64,000 nt of DNA from Channallabes apus (Eukaryota > Chordata > Actinopteri > Siluriformes > Clariidae). A program made the position numbers and the translations under genes. This document shows positions 22,341 to 33,229 of this stretch, piece after piece (the first letter of the stretch is position 1; the number at the start of each line of letters is the position of its first letter). The stretch is from positions 3,758,501-3,822,500 of the forward strand of contig CM060131.1 of assembly GCA_030522415.1 (NCBI GenBank), in the 5' to 3' direction. The notes beneath the pieces are model-generated. The model was not told where the DNA came from. It saw only the letters and a program-made list of their open reading frames with translations, and searched no databases.

Positions 22341-22638
22341 GAATAAAGGGTACACATGAAGATTAAAAACATTGAAAATTCAATGGGAAAGCATTAGAAT
22401 ATTTTGGTAGTCAATAATTTACAGCAAATTTTGAAAAGTGCCTTGTAAATCCTGTCATGAAGTATCATAAGGACCCCCCCCCCCCCCCCATCCAGGGTTG
22501 TGATATATAAATAAACCCTGGACTGCATCCTAATTCAAAATGATTTTGTTCTGCCAGGTCTTGAATAAAAAAATTATAATAGGAAAAAGAAAAAGAAGAA
22601 AAAAGATCATAGATCAGACATTAATATCACCTTATTAG
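22341..22638. other. non-coding with poly-C tract
   Basis: A run of about 18 C residues lies at 22474-22490. No other feature is recognised. Confidence 0.5.
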
Positions 22639-23052
22639 TGTAACATCTGTACCACCTCAGTCCGGGGGGAAAACGATCTGGTTCACCGGATTACAGAGCC
22701 GCCGCTTTGTCTCCCCCTAGTGTGTCTACGTGTGTACTTGTTCCCCAGTATCTGTCTAATCACTAAAAGCAAGTTCACCTGTGTCTACCGCTGTGTCTCT
22801 ATATATACCAGTCGAGCCCGTAGCCCTTTGTCTGTTCATTGTCGTGCACCATCGTGTTTGTGCATGTTTGTTCGTTTTGACTCTGTCTCCCTCCCCGAGT
22901 AGTGATAGGTGTCTGCAGGACAAGGCAGGTGGCAGGGAGTTGCGACCAACTATCGGATCATTGCAAAGGCTAACGGACCGTGAGTCATTCCAGTCAGCGT
23001 GTGACTGGGTTTGGGTTTGGGTTTGGGGTTGGGTTTAGACTGGGACGTAACA
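22639..23052 (+). mobile_element. solo-LTR-like sequence
   Basis: Starts TGTAACATCTG and ends GACGTAACA, with TATATATA near 22800 as a promoter candidate. No matching 5-bp duplication was found. The same last bases (AGACTGGGACG, then C/TAACA) occur at 50115-50131 before the same hAT interior, so LTR and hAT sequences are joined at both places. A GGGTTT-type run at 23006-23036 lies near its end. Confidence 0.55.
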
Positions 23053-23386
23053 ATATATTTAAGTGACCACTTTGATTTTCAAGCACAAGAAAGACAACAG
23101 CTTTATTATGCAAAGGTGTTCCTTCAGTTAAAAACAACTAGTTTGAGATTTACATCTGCTCATCTTTTTTGAACTACGCTAGAATGCCTCATCCCACCCC
23201 GCTGTTAAAAAAAATAAAAAAGTAACTCGGTAACTTTTACTCTGAGTAAATTTTTTAATGAGCTACTTTTTACTTTTACTTGAGTAGATTTTTGTAATGG
23301 TAACTTTACTTGTACTTAAGTAAAATTTCACTGAAGTAACAGTACTTGTACTTGAGTACAAAATTTTATTACTCTTTCCACCTCTG
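23053..23386. mobile_element. right half of CAGAGGTGG-type hAT element
   Basis: Matches the right halves at 33950-34230 and 50132-50464, ending TTACTCTTTCCACCTCTG. The left half is missing, the LTR-like sequence standing in its place. Confidence 0.75.
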
Positions 23387-24164
23387 AGTATGACCATACA
23401 GTAGCTGGAAGAGTAACCACGTATTGGAATAGCAAAGTAGCACCATGAAATAGTGGAACGAGAGCAATCCAAACAAGTGTGCTGTAAGATGGAAGCTTAT
23501 ATAGCCATATTAGGTCTATAGAGCACTGGTAGAAGGACCAAAACACCAGAACAAGTAAACAACAACACTAGAAGCAGTGGCAGCCAAAGACACCAGCACT
23601 TGCTCACTGGACCTTCTACAACCTAAATGGATTAGATGTTCAATTATCTGTGTGAAGTGGAAGATCCAGCTTCAGTTTCATAAAGCAGCTACAGTATATT
23701 GTTAGTGTGCGGTACAATCGCTGCTGCTTTTGAACTGCACTTCGATATTAAACTCTGACTATTAGAATGCTCCACTGGCAGGCTATGCTCACTCTCCTCC
23801 ACGGTGACCTTATTATGTAAATTGAAACAAATGTGAAGCAGCAAGTGAGACTAAATCAGGGTCTGTCTCTGTATTACTAAGCGGCTGTAATAAGAACTTC
23901 TGAATTCTTCATGTGCTATTGTATTGCCGATAACAGCCATATCATTTGTCTCATGCATGTGTCTAGCCCCATCACTATTTGTTTGCATGTTTAAAGGTCT
24001 TCACTTTCCCCTTCCAGAGAGTTGAGATGAGAGCCGAGACTTTTCCTTTCTACATACTGTAGCTATGCGCCCTTATCTGTTTTTACACAATCCTGCAACC
24101 TTGCCAGCATCAGAGGTTAAATATACTGTATATATTTATACATACTATTACATATACAGTACTG
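23387..24164. other. non-coding, nothing recognised
   Basis: No exon or repeat can be supported on either strand. Confidence 0.45.
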
Positions 24165-24360
24165 TACAGTGAAATTCTTTATTCTTCACATATCTAAGCT
24201 TTGTTATGAGGCTGGGGTCAGAGCGCAGGGTCAACCATTATATGGCACCCCTGGAGCAGACAGGGTTAAGGGCCTAACTCGAAGGGCTGAGGTTTGAATG
24301 ATCAACCTTCTGATCAGTACCTTTCAGCCTTAATACACTTAGCTACTACTGAAATTTTGA
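24165..24360 (-). mobile_element. tRNA-derived SINE, second family
   Basis: Same family as 16150-16375. On the + strand it runs CAGTGAAATTCTTTATTCTT, GGTCAGAGCGCAGGGTCAAC, ACCCCTGGAGCAGACAGGG and ends in a degraded tRNA-like head. Confidence 0.65.
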
Positions 24361-24799
24361 CGCCTTGAGTAAGGACTCAGATTATGAGAACTACCAACAG
24401 CACTAACAAGGGAAAAGGGATAATAAACTCTTTATATTATTTATAATCGTCAGTTACTATTATCAGTATACAGGTCCTTCTAAAAAAATTAGCATATTGT
24501 GATAAAGTTCATTATTTTCTGTAATGTACTGATAAACATTAGACTTTCATATATTTTAGATTCATTACACACAAACTGAAGTAGTTCAAGCCTTTTATTG
24601 TTTTAATATTGATGATTGTGGCATACAGCTCATGAAAACCCAAAATCCCTATCTCAAAAAATTAGCATATCATGAAAAGGTTCTCTAAACGAGCTATTAA
24701 CCTAATCATCTGAATCAACTAATTAACTCTAAACACCTGCAAAAGATTCCTGAGGCTTTTAAAAACTCCCAGCCTGGTTCATTACTCAAAACCGCAATC

Positions 24800-25966
24800 A
24801 TGGGTAAGACTGCCGACCTGACTGCTGTCCAGAAGGCCATCATTGACACCCTCAAGCAAGAGGGTAAGACACAGAAAGACATTTCTGAACGAATAGGCTG
24901 TTCCCAGAGTGCTGTATCAAGGCACCTCAGTGGGAAGTCTGTGGGAAGGAAAACGTGTGGCAGAAAACGCTGCAGAACGAGAAGAGGTGACCGGGCCCTG
25001 AGCAAGATTGCGGAGAAGGACCGATTCCAGACCTTGGGGGACCTGCGGAAGCAGTGGACTGAGGCTGGAGTAGAAACATCCAGAGCCACCGTGTACAGGC
25101 GTGTGCAGGAAATGGGCTACAGGTTGCAAATTTTGCATGTCATTCGGAAATCAAGGTGCCAGAGTCTGGAGGAAGACTGGGGAGAGGGAAATGCCAAAAT
25201 GCCTGAAGTCCAGTGTCAAGTACCGGATAACTACTGGACTCCATTTTACATCAACTATTATAACATCAATTAACATCAACTATTATAGCTGAACCTAACA
25301 CTTAACACTGTATAAATGCAGATCATTTCCTGCTATCTGTTTCAGCCAGATGAGGATGGGTTCCCTGTCGAGTCGGGTTCCTCTCAAGGTTTCTTCCTAT
25401 TACCATCTCAGGGAGTTTTTCCTTGCCACTGTCGCCCTCGGGCTTGCTCACCAGGGAATATCTGAACATTTTGATTCATACACATTCACATTCCATACAA
25501 ACTTAAATAATTCTTTTGATTGTGTAAAGCTGTTTTGAGACAATGTCAATTGTTAAAAGCGCTATACAAATAAAACTGAATTGAAATTGAAGTACCCACA
25601 GTCAGTGACGGTCTGGGGTATCATGTCAGCTGCTGGTGTTGGTCCACTGTGTTTTATCAAGGGCAGGGTCAATGCAGCTAGCTATCAGGAGATTTTGGAG
25701 CACTTCATGCTTCCATCTGCTGAAAAGCTTTATGGAGATGAAGATTTCATTTTTCAGCACGACCTGGCACCTGCTCACAGTGCCAAAACCACTGCTAAAT
25801 GGTTTACTGACCATGGTATTACTGTGCTCAATTGGCCTGCCAACTCTCCTGACCTGAACCCCATAGAGAATCTGGGGGATATTGTGAAGAGAAAGTTGAG
25901 AGACACAAGACAGAATAATCTGCTAAAGGATTCCCGACCAATGCATAACTGCATAACTGAACATAA
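24800..25966 (+). pseudogene. Tc1-like transposase, deleted and interrupted
   Basis: Begins MGKTADLTAVQKAIIDTL from the ATG at 24800, with helix-turn-helix segments (KDISERIGCSQSAVSRHLSG) up to about residue 110. The part that should carry the first catalytic Asp is deleted. After a 365-bp LINE insertion the frame near 25590 gives SVTVWGIMSAAGVGP, FQHDLAPAHSAKTT (second Asp) and [17 protein letters not shown] (third acidic residue). The C-terminus is shortened compared with Tc1 transposases. The AAGTACC duplication around the LINE fixes the order of events. Confidence 0.9.
25225..25589 (+). mobile_element. LINE 3' end (L2/Rex1-like), inserted in Tc1 transposase
   Basis: Contains TCTCAAGGTTTCTTCCTATT, CATCTCAGGGAGTTTTTCC, TGTAAAGCTGTTTTGAGACA and GCGCTATACAAATAAAACTG, the 3' end family repeated at 21284, 43096 and 48259. 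Flanked by AAGTACC (25218-25224 and 25590-25596). Confidence 0.85.
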
Positions 25967-26265
25967 TTATTTGAAGGTTGACTTTTTTTGTATTAAAAAC
26001 ACTTTTCTTTTATTGGTCGGATGAAATATACCAATTTTTTGAGATAGGGATTTTGGGTTTTCATGAGCTGTATATTAAAACAATAAAAGGCTTGAACTAC
26101 TTCAGTTGTGTGTAATGAATCTAAAATATATGAAAGTCTAATGTTTATCAGTACATTACAGAAAATAATGAACTTTATCACAATATGCTAATTTTTTGAG
26201 AACGACCTGTAGTGCTGCAAGTCAGGGCAATTTGGCCAACTCTATCAGGCTCAAGCAGAACAAAC

Positions 26266-26616
26266 ATTCATCTTCTATACCGCTTTATCCTATGATCAGG
26301 GCCACGGGGGGCCTGGAGCCTATTCCAGGAGGCTTCGGGCACAAGGCAGGGTACACCCTGGGCAGGGTGCCAATCCATCGCAGGGCACACACACACTACG
26401 GGCAATTTGGGAACGCCAATTAGCCTAACCTGCATATCTTTGGAATGTGAGAGGAAACCGGAGTACCCGGAGGAAACCCACCAAGCACGGGGAGAACATG
26501 CAAACATGCACACAGAGCATGCACACAGAGACGGGAATCGAGTCTGGCCGGGAACCGAACCCGGACCCTGGAGGTGCAAGGCGACAGTGCTAACCACTAC
26601 ACCACCGTGCCGCCTT
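26266..26616 (-). mobile_element. tRNA-headed SINE, full length
   Basis: Same family as 10240-10636 in reverse. An 11-bp target duplication GCAGAACAAAC lies at 26255-26265 and 26617-26627. A 29-bp head-only scrap with an internal deletion lies at 26684-26712. Confidence 0.9.
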
Positions 26617-26736
26617 GCAGAACAAACAAACACAGTAAAATACAAGAAGGTTGAAAATATTAACAGTTCATAACAAATTTGATGGCGGCACGGTGGTGTA
26701 GTTCGATTCCCGTAACCCACATAACAGAACAGAAAT

Positions 26737-26921
26737 TATACATATAATGCTCGACCCAGTTTCCCAGAACAAACAGGTATTTATAACATGACTAATGAGC
26801 TTCCTCAGTTCAGGTGAGCATCCGCGTCACCTGACTGAGGTGCCTTCTGGGAAACTGAGTCTATGAACAAAACTACAAACTAAAACACAGTGCCCTCTAT
26901 TGGGCAACCCTCACACATTCC
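26737..26921 (-). mobile_element. LTR fragment related to copies A and B
   Basis: On the - strand it starts TGTGAGGGTTGCCC, with TAGAGGGC, CACCTCAGTCAGGTGACG and TATAAATA, and stops at GGGTCGAGCATTA. The same bases occur about 30 nt after the TATA box in the related LTR at 63035, so this fragment is essentially U3 only. Confidence 0.65.
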
Positions 26922-26984
26922 ATACAAACTGAAATAATTATTTTGATTGTGTAAATCTGCTTTGTGACTGACAATGGAGCTCAG

Positions 26985-27160
26985 ATAATAAAATTTAATT
27001 ATGCAACCATACAGGAGCTCAGATATTATCTAATATCTGAAGTGTTTCACCTTAATAGATATTAGGGTGAAATGGCTCCCTTCTAGATAATATCTGAGCT
27101 CCTGTATTGCCCACTTAATGTCTTCTTTCTCTATGGTTGCATAATTTTATGTAATTTTGT
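26985..27160. repeat. foldback: nested inverted repeats
   Basis: Perfect 22-bp arms at 27011-27032 and 27084-27105 (ACAGGAGCTCAGATATTATC plus TA). Inner arms GTTTCACCTTAAT/ATTAGGGTGAAAT and outer arms AATTATGCAACCATA/TATGGTTGCATAATT. An insertion of about 25 bp offsets the outer right arm. Confidence 0.88.
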
Positions 27161-27179
27161 TTTTTACAAAAATTTTTTA

Positions 27180-27745
27180 TTTTAGTTTTCTACTCACATA
27201 CAGGATAGGGTGTTCTTCAACTTTAAACTCCTGAGACAAGACCGCCCCAAGCCCTTTCTCAGAAGTGTCCGTGTGGATCAGAAACAGGCGTTTAAAGTCA
27301 GGGGGTTGTAAGTTGTTGGAATGTGTGCTCTTCTTTCATCATCCAGCACACCTCCTCTGGAAGAGCTTTTTTCGGAGATCTAAGAGGAATGTGGCCATAG
27401 ACGAAAAACATGAAACAAAATGGAAATAGTAATTTGCTAGACCGAAGAAGGCATGTACCTGTTTGTCTGTTGGTGGCTGCGGGTAGGATCGGACTGTCTC
27501 CACTCTTCTGGTTTTAACAGCCTTGGTCAACCCCAAATGACACTTTTTGAGTTTCGCCATGAGCCCCACATCTTCCGCCTTCCGCAACTCCTCAAGCACT
27601 AGTTTAAGGTGGTATATAGATTATCCTAGCAGCTATAGGAGTGTATGACAACATCATCCATGTAACATAGAACGATGTCTGTCAGCTACCGGAATGAAGC
27701 TGGGGGACTCTACAGACCGAAGGGAAGGACCTGGTACTGCCAATG
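27180..27745 (-). pseudogene. Ty3/gypsy pol fragment (RT to RNase H)
   Basis: Read on the - strand: a degraded LPFGL...APASF and YMDDVVIHS-like box near 27640-27740, LKKCHLGLTKA (27520-27560), FFGLANYYFHFVSCFSSMA, and near 27210-27290 the RNase H start HTDTSEKGLGAVL. Several frameshifts are present. It differs clearly from the intact chromovirus at 36-41 kb. Confidence 0.8.
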
Positions 27746-28620
27746 ACCTGATCTGTTGTGAAGGCACGTGTATACTGTATATCTGTATACTATATATACT
27801 GTATAATTTATTTATTTTTGTTAGACAATTTGAATAATATAACAATATTACATAGTGGCACTGCGAGAGAAGAACCATTGGCTCAGTTATGACCATGTGA
27901 TGCTTGGCAGACAAAGAGCATGCGTACTACTCGTATATCAAGATCAAGATAAAGTATATTATAAAATTTTGCTTATCTTGGAAAATGCCAAGTTACCAAG
28001 TTACTCGCAATTCAAGGTTCCACTGTACTACACTTAATTATTTCCTACATAGTAAAATTCACAGTGTTGATGTAAACACTTTCAGAGTTAGAGTTTATTT
28101 GAGCCTACAATAAACACTATAGAGGAATGGTAGCATTTTTCTTCTCCTTTTGCGACACATTTTCTGCCCAATCCGTCAAAGAAACCCTGCTAAGTTAACT
28201 TATCCTGCAATCCCACCACCTGCCTATTGGATCACATGCTTCCACATGCTTCAGACCATTGGTAATCACCTCAGCAAAAAGATGAGAGAACCTAATGCTT
28301 GAGTTATAGCTCACCCTTCATATCCTGGCAACCAGATGGCCTAAAGTTATTTAACCCAAAGATTTGTACTGCATTTACATGAACATCTAGGTCAGAGGAC
28401 AATAATCGTACCTGTAAGAGGTCGATGTGACTACAGAATTTCATGTCAGCCATATAGAAGGATGGTTTATTCAAAACCAAGTTAAACTGAATAAATGAGT
28501 GGAAGCAGCTGTGGCTTCTGCCTGATTGAATTGAAAGCCTGTTGCCATACCAGCCCTTTGTGGATATGATTGAAGTCCACTGCTCTAAGTACTAGAAGGT
28601 CAACATCATCCTTTTTACTT
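27746..28620. other. non-coding; mariner-MITE right-end scrap
   Basis: 27840-28028 ends TTACTCGCAATTCAAGGTTCC ACTG, like the right end of the 20460-21283 element. The rest shows nothing. Confidence 0.5.
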
Positions 28621-28622
28621 GT

Positions 28623-28683
<61 letters not shown>
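28621..28683. repeat. compound (GT)n(GA)n microsatellite
   Basis: Fourteen GT units run directly into about seventeen GA units. Confidence 0.97.
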
Positions 28684-28684
<1 letters not shown>

Positions 28685-31492
28685 ACCTTCTCTGAACAGC
28701 TTCCCAATCATTTTGTTAGGTTTTCCCGGAATTAATCAGTTCATGTCATTTTGGTATAGGGTATCCTATACTGTATGTGTTCAAACCGCTGTCAATGAGG
28801 AAGGATTAAATATAACCCTAGTTATTTATGTAACTCTGCCACTATGAACAATACATAACTGCCAGGGTCTCCTGACATTCAGAACTCCCACTTATCTATG
28901 TATTTGACTGCAGCCAATTGTCAACTCACTAGTGGGCCTCTTCACCACACCAAATTATATCTTGTCTATGTTAAAGCCGAACCAAAGACTGTTATTATTA
29001 GATGATTTGGACAATTATAATAAGATTTCTTGGATGCATTTGATCAGAGCAATGTTAGTAAACCTAAGGCTAATGAATTGTTGCTGAGAGTGTTATACAA
29101 TATATTTATCCCATTTGCTTTTATAAGAAAAATAGTCAGTTGCCAAGATTCAATACATCTCATCTTTACTTTCTATCTCATCTTTACTTTCTATAATACT
29201 ATGTATTTGTCATTATTGAATTCATTAATTAGCAATCATTTATTTAAATTGCCTCTACCTTCTTTATATTTTCTAACAGAAACAGAAAATAATAAGATTG
29301 ATAAAAGTCATGAACAAAAATGAAAAATTAGATGACATTTGTTAAGCAGGTGCATATAAATATTGTGTACTTACATGATACTGTACAAAAATGCATTGCC
29401 TATTCCAGGTCAGCATGAACACATATATGTAGATGGACAGTATAAATATTTTATACTACAATTACAATTACAATACAATCACTAATTAGGATTTTGATGT
29501 CATTTCAGGATTGTTAATATTTAGTGTAACATCACTGGTATATTTCACTGTTTGTATCACTCTGCTTGTCTGTGTTTGTTGCATAAAATTATACCAATTT
29601 TAGTCAATGTTTGTTACATTGAAACAGTTACTAGATTTACTACATCCAGCTGTGGCTTCCTATTTTCACTGACAGAGCAAGCATAAAATAAATAAAAAGG
29701 TGTATACGAAACATCAGTTGTTCTATATTAATTTCTTGTTTATAGCACTGTTGTTTAAAATCAATATTACTCACACAATGTGTCGTTACTGAACATTAGC
29801 ATGGCTGTGATTTGCCTTAGAAATGAAGAAACAAGCTACTTACCCAGTTAATCATGGCCTGACATTCTGTCAGCACTTACACACTTTTGTTTGTGCAGTA
29901 TTGCCCAATTATGTATATATGTATTTGTTTATATATGAACTAAACCATTGTTCAATGAAAAAAATGTCCATTACAATATGCACATTAACAAGTACAAAAA
30001 GTAGATAACACTAAGTCACCACCATGGAGGTACACTGGGGGAAAAAGCAGAGAAAATAGCTCAAGAAACAAAATGTTCTACAGTACATGGCTAGAACATT
30101 TTAAAATCAGCTAAAAGAATCAGTAAGACAAAGTAAGACAATGGAAAGTAAAGGTGTTCCGGAAGATGTTGGTGTAGTGACAGTGTGCTCTTAGTGCCAG
30201 CAGAGGTCCTACATCTGTACTTCACAGTAACACTTTAGTCATTACAAATCTATGTAATGTTAAAACTTATGTTCATGTAGCCTCAGTAATGTCTTTTGAG
30301 AATCTTATTAAAGTTTATAACAATATTAGTATATCTATCACAGGGTAAACTCTGCAATCATGTATAAAATACTAGTACACTGTGTATGTCCTCTTAACTA
30401 ATATTACATAAATATGCTGAGGAATTTTGATTGGGCTTACACCAGAATCACTTCTGTGGTTGAACCTTAAATGACAGCCTCAAGTAAAAGTCATTTAATA
30501 TATTCTGCGTTAAAAACATAAATTTAAATAATTTTACTGCACTACTTTGTATACATACAAATGATCCAAGTTGTATGAATCACCTTGATTTTTAATTATT
30601 TTTTTTTAAATATGGAAATTACACAACAATGGGGAAATTCCTTACCAATGACTGAAGTGATACGCTTTTCTTTTGTAGTGATGATGTGGACCTAAATTAA
30701 ATAATTGTTAACTACTTAAGTGTTAGTTAGCTAAAACTAACTTATTTGCATCATGTTTGAAAATATTTTTGATAAATATGTGTAGTCATTGGAAAATGGC
30801 ATAAATGTAAATGTACTTTACAGCCTAACTGACTAGAACTTGGGTAGTTTATTGTATTATATTTCTTTCTTTTAAAACAACACAATATAAGATATGTTAA
30901 GTAGTAGAAAGGTAAAGTTTAGCTAATAGGAATTAATTTATGTTATCTGTAATTAATGAGCAATTGTTATTAAAGACCTATAGTTAGACGTAACAGTCAG
31001 CAATTACTTCGTCGTGAAATATGAACTCCTATAATTAACTCCTATAAATAGTATTAATAAAGACATTCTCCTTCAAGGTTGCTGTTGAGTTATTGAACAG
31101 AATTGTAATTTGTTACAACCAGAGGACAAGTGTGACATAACAGAGGCCTTTTATAGGCTGCACACATAAGTAGAACCACAGTAAAGAACACAGTTGTAGA
31201 GCCACAGTCACATACATTACATTGTGTTTACAGAACTCTATATACTGTAACAGAACATGTAAAAAAATAAAAATAAAAATCACAATTTTTTCCCCTAGGC
31301 CACAATACATTATCAACTTACAAACAATTCCTTTTTTATGGAGTAGAATGCACAAATTTTAATTGATTTACACAACATCGTGTCAAAGTTGAGTGGGTCT
31401 GGTGTTTGCTGGTTATCTGCATCTAAGGGGTATCTATAATTGTGTGTAAATATGATTTTAATCATATTGATATTATTAACATGCATATATAT
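28684..31492. other. AT-rich, no gene assigned
   Basis: No repeat family or protein match is recognised. One weak - strand exon candidate (30646-30691, 46 bp, between AG and GTAAGG) would read VHIITTKEKRITSVIG; evidence is too thin to call it. Confidence 0.4.
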
Positions 31493-31502
31493 CAACTTAT
31501 TT

Positions 31503-31977
31503 AATTAATTAATTAATTTCTTTATTTTTATAATTTTTTGGGTATTTCCAATTTTCTCCCCAATTTAGTCGTGGCCAATTCCTCCCCGTCGTTAGGGGGC
31601 TCCCACATTAAGGCTACCACGACCACTCAGTCGGGAGGGCGAAGACTATCACGTGTTTCCTCCGAACCTCGTGACGTCAGACGTCCGCATCTTTTCAAAC
31701 TGCTTGCTCACGCACCATTACGGGCGGAGTAACACACTCGGAGGAAAGCGCTAGCCGCTCCTTCCGCATGCGCGAGCTCACAGACGCCCCTGATTGGCTG
31801 TAGAGCCGTGATTAATGTGGAAGAGCAAGTACCTCTCATCCCTCCCCCCTGAGATAGCTCGGCCAATCAGCTCTCTCTATGCCTTCAGCTGTAAGAGGAA
31901 AACAGCATCACCTGGTGTTCGAACCAGCGATCTCCGGATGATAGGGCGAGCGCTTTACCCCTGCGCCACTCGGAGGC
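31503..31977 (-). mobile_element. long tRNA-derived SINE
   Basis: On the - strand it begins GGCCTCCGAGTGGCGCAGGG, then GTAAAGCGCTCGC and GCTGGTTCGAACACC (A and B boxes), with a 400-bp body and an AT-rich tail ending in AATTAATTAA. The 10-bp duplication CAACTTATTT flanks it (31493-31502 and 31978-31987). Confidence 0.85.
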
Positions 31978-32213
31978 CAACTTATTTTATTTTATGTAGG
32001 GGAATAGGAGAGAAGTAACTTGTCATTCAATTATCATGTTCATTAAATTTTAATATCAAATTTAATCTGAAAATGCCAAATCATTACTGATGCATTTGCC
32101 CAAATAGCAGTTAATTGTATGTGAAAGATACTATCTATATTCTGTCACAGATTTTCATTGAGTTTGATTTATTTCATACTCAAATGGGTCCTGAAAAGAG
32201 GTCCTGAGATATT

Positions 32214-32450
32214 TTACACAGAATGCTCATTTGGGAAGGAAAAATAATCACACGTAGCAGGGAGAGCAGTGTTGGGCTGGAAAGGTTGCATGACAATGGA
32301 GGTAGGTTGTTGGGTATAAGGGATTTTGGGTAGTAAAGTAACAGATGGGTTTTCAGAATTGTGCCGAAGATCGGAACAGTGTTTCTGTCTGCACAGAGGA
32401 AGGTAGTTCACATATGTTGCTTGATTTTGAGACTGCTGGGTCTCAGAGTT
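32214..32450 (-). CDS. candidate terminal coding exon, gene unknown
   Basis: A polypyrimidine stretch and acceptor TTTCTACAG precede 32450 on the - strand. The open frame runs 78 codons in phase 0 to stop TAA at 32216-32214. The peptide is hydrophilic and has no hydrophobic segment. It includes ATYVNYLPL (Tyr-x-Asn, a Grb2-type site) and IPYTQQP (Tyr-x-x-Gln, a STAT3-type site), then a Pro/Thr-rich end closing SFPNEHSV. This would suit the cytoplasmic tail of a signalling receptor, but short linear motifs prove little. No upstream exon can be tied to it and no repeat family overlaps it. Chance ORF cannot be excluded. Confidence 0.4.
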   Translation of the reverse strand, partial: NSETQQSQNQATYVNYLPLCRQKHCSDLRHNSENPSVTLLPKIPYTQQPTSIVMQPFQPNTALPATCDYFSFPNEHSV

Positions 32451-33229
32451 CTGTAGAAATATGAAAATACAACATATAAGAAATTGATGATATACAATAT
32501 CACTGATGAAACAACATGAAACTATGTCTAATGCTCATGTCTATCTCGCATACTCTTCATCACAAAGCTCTAATGACATTACTAAGGAAAAAATAAAGCC
32601 TCATTTAATACAAAATGACTGGAAGCAGTAAAAAATAGAAATCAGTATGGAAATATAAGAGTAAATCAACCAAAGATTTCAGCATATATTCACAGAGTCC
32701 CAGACTGGCTATTATAAATGTACATATAAGCTACTGTGGATCTCCAGTATTAACGTTTACTTACAGAAATATGATTAAAAAACAATATTACAATAAAAAG
32801 CAATATCACTCTCTATTTTTATCAAAGATCTGCAAAGCATACAGTACTACATAATCAAAATAGGAATATATGTTTTTAGAAAACATTAGTAAATGTATCA
32901 AAACTATTTATTTTTTTTGTGCATATGATAAATAGTTAAATGTATCATAACTATTTATGCCAAACTTATTTTTGCATATTGTTGTAAACAGATGTTCACT
33001 CTGTCTATTCAAATTGAGAAGATATAGCTCCGGGTTTTATACTTTTACAACCAGTTTTACAACCAGCACAAATCTAATTCATAAACACTCGTGTTTAAAA
33101 AGCGCATATAATACTCTTACCTAACAAATTATTTTGCTTTGATTACGGTGTGAACACTCTGTGGAACAGTTTTAAAAAGCTTATGCAGTATTACAACATT
33201 TGCTTCCATAGTTTCATTAATATTTGACA
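32451..33229. other. AT-rich non-coding
   Basis: Nothing recognised; probably intron of the gene ending at 32214, if that exon is real. Confidence 0.4.

Larger units (their letters stand above)
24471..26209 (+). mobile_element. Tc1-like element with ~200-bp inverted repeats
   Basis: The left end CAGGTCCTTCTAAAAAAATT follows TA and the right end AATTTTTTGAGAACGACCTG precedes TA (26210-26211). The repeats extend to about 24665 and from 26016. It holds a transposase on the + strand, shortened inside and split by a LINE insertion at 25225-25589. Confidence 0.93.

Noticed and set aside
23005..23040. Interstitial telomere repeat
   Set aside because: The unit is GGGTTTG and not TTAGGG, and there are only five runs, at an LTR end.
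30646..30691. 46-bp - strand exon candidate
   Set aside because: Splice dinucleotides are present, but the length is small, no flanking exon fits, and such matches are expected by chance.
31900..31977. tRNA-like sequence with A and B boxes (also 10240, 45994, 52600)
   Set aside because: These are heads of SINEs with bodies, tails and target duplications, not functional tRNA genes.
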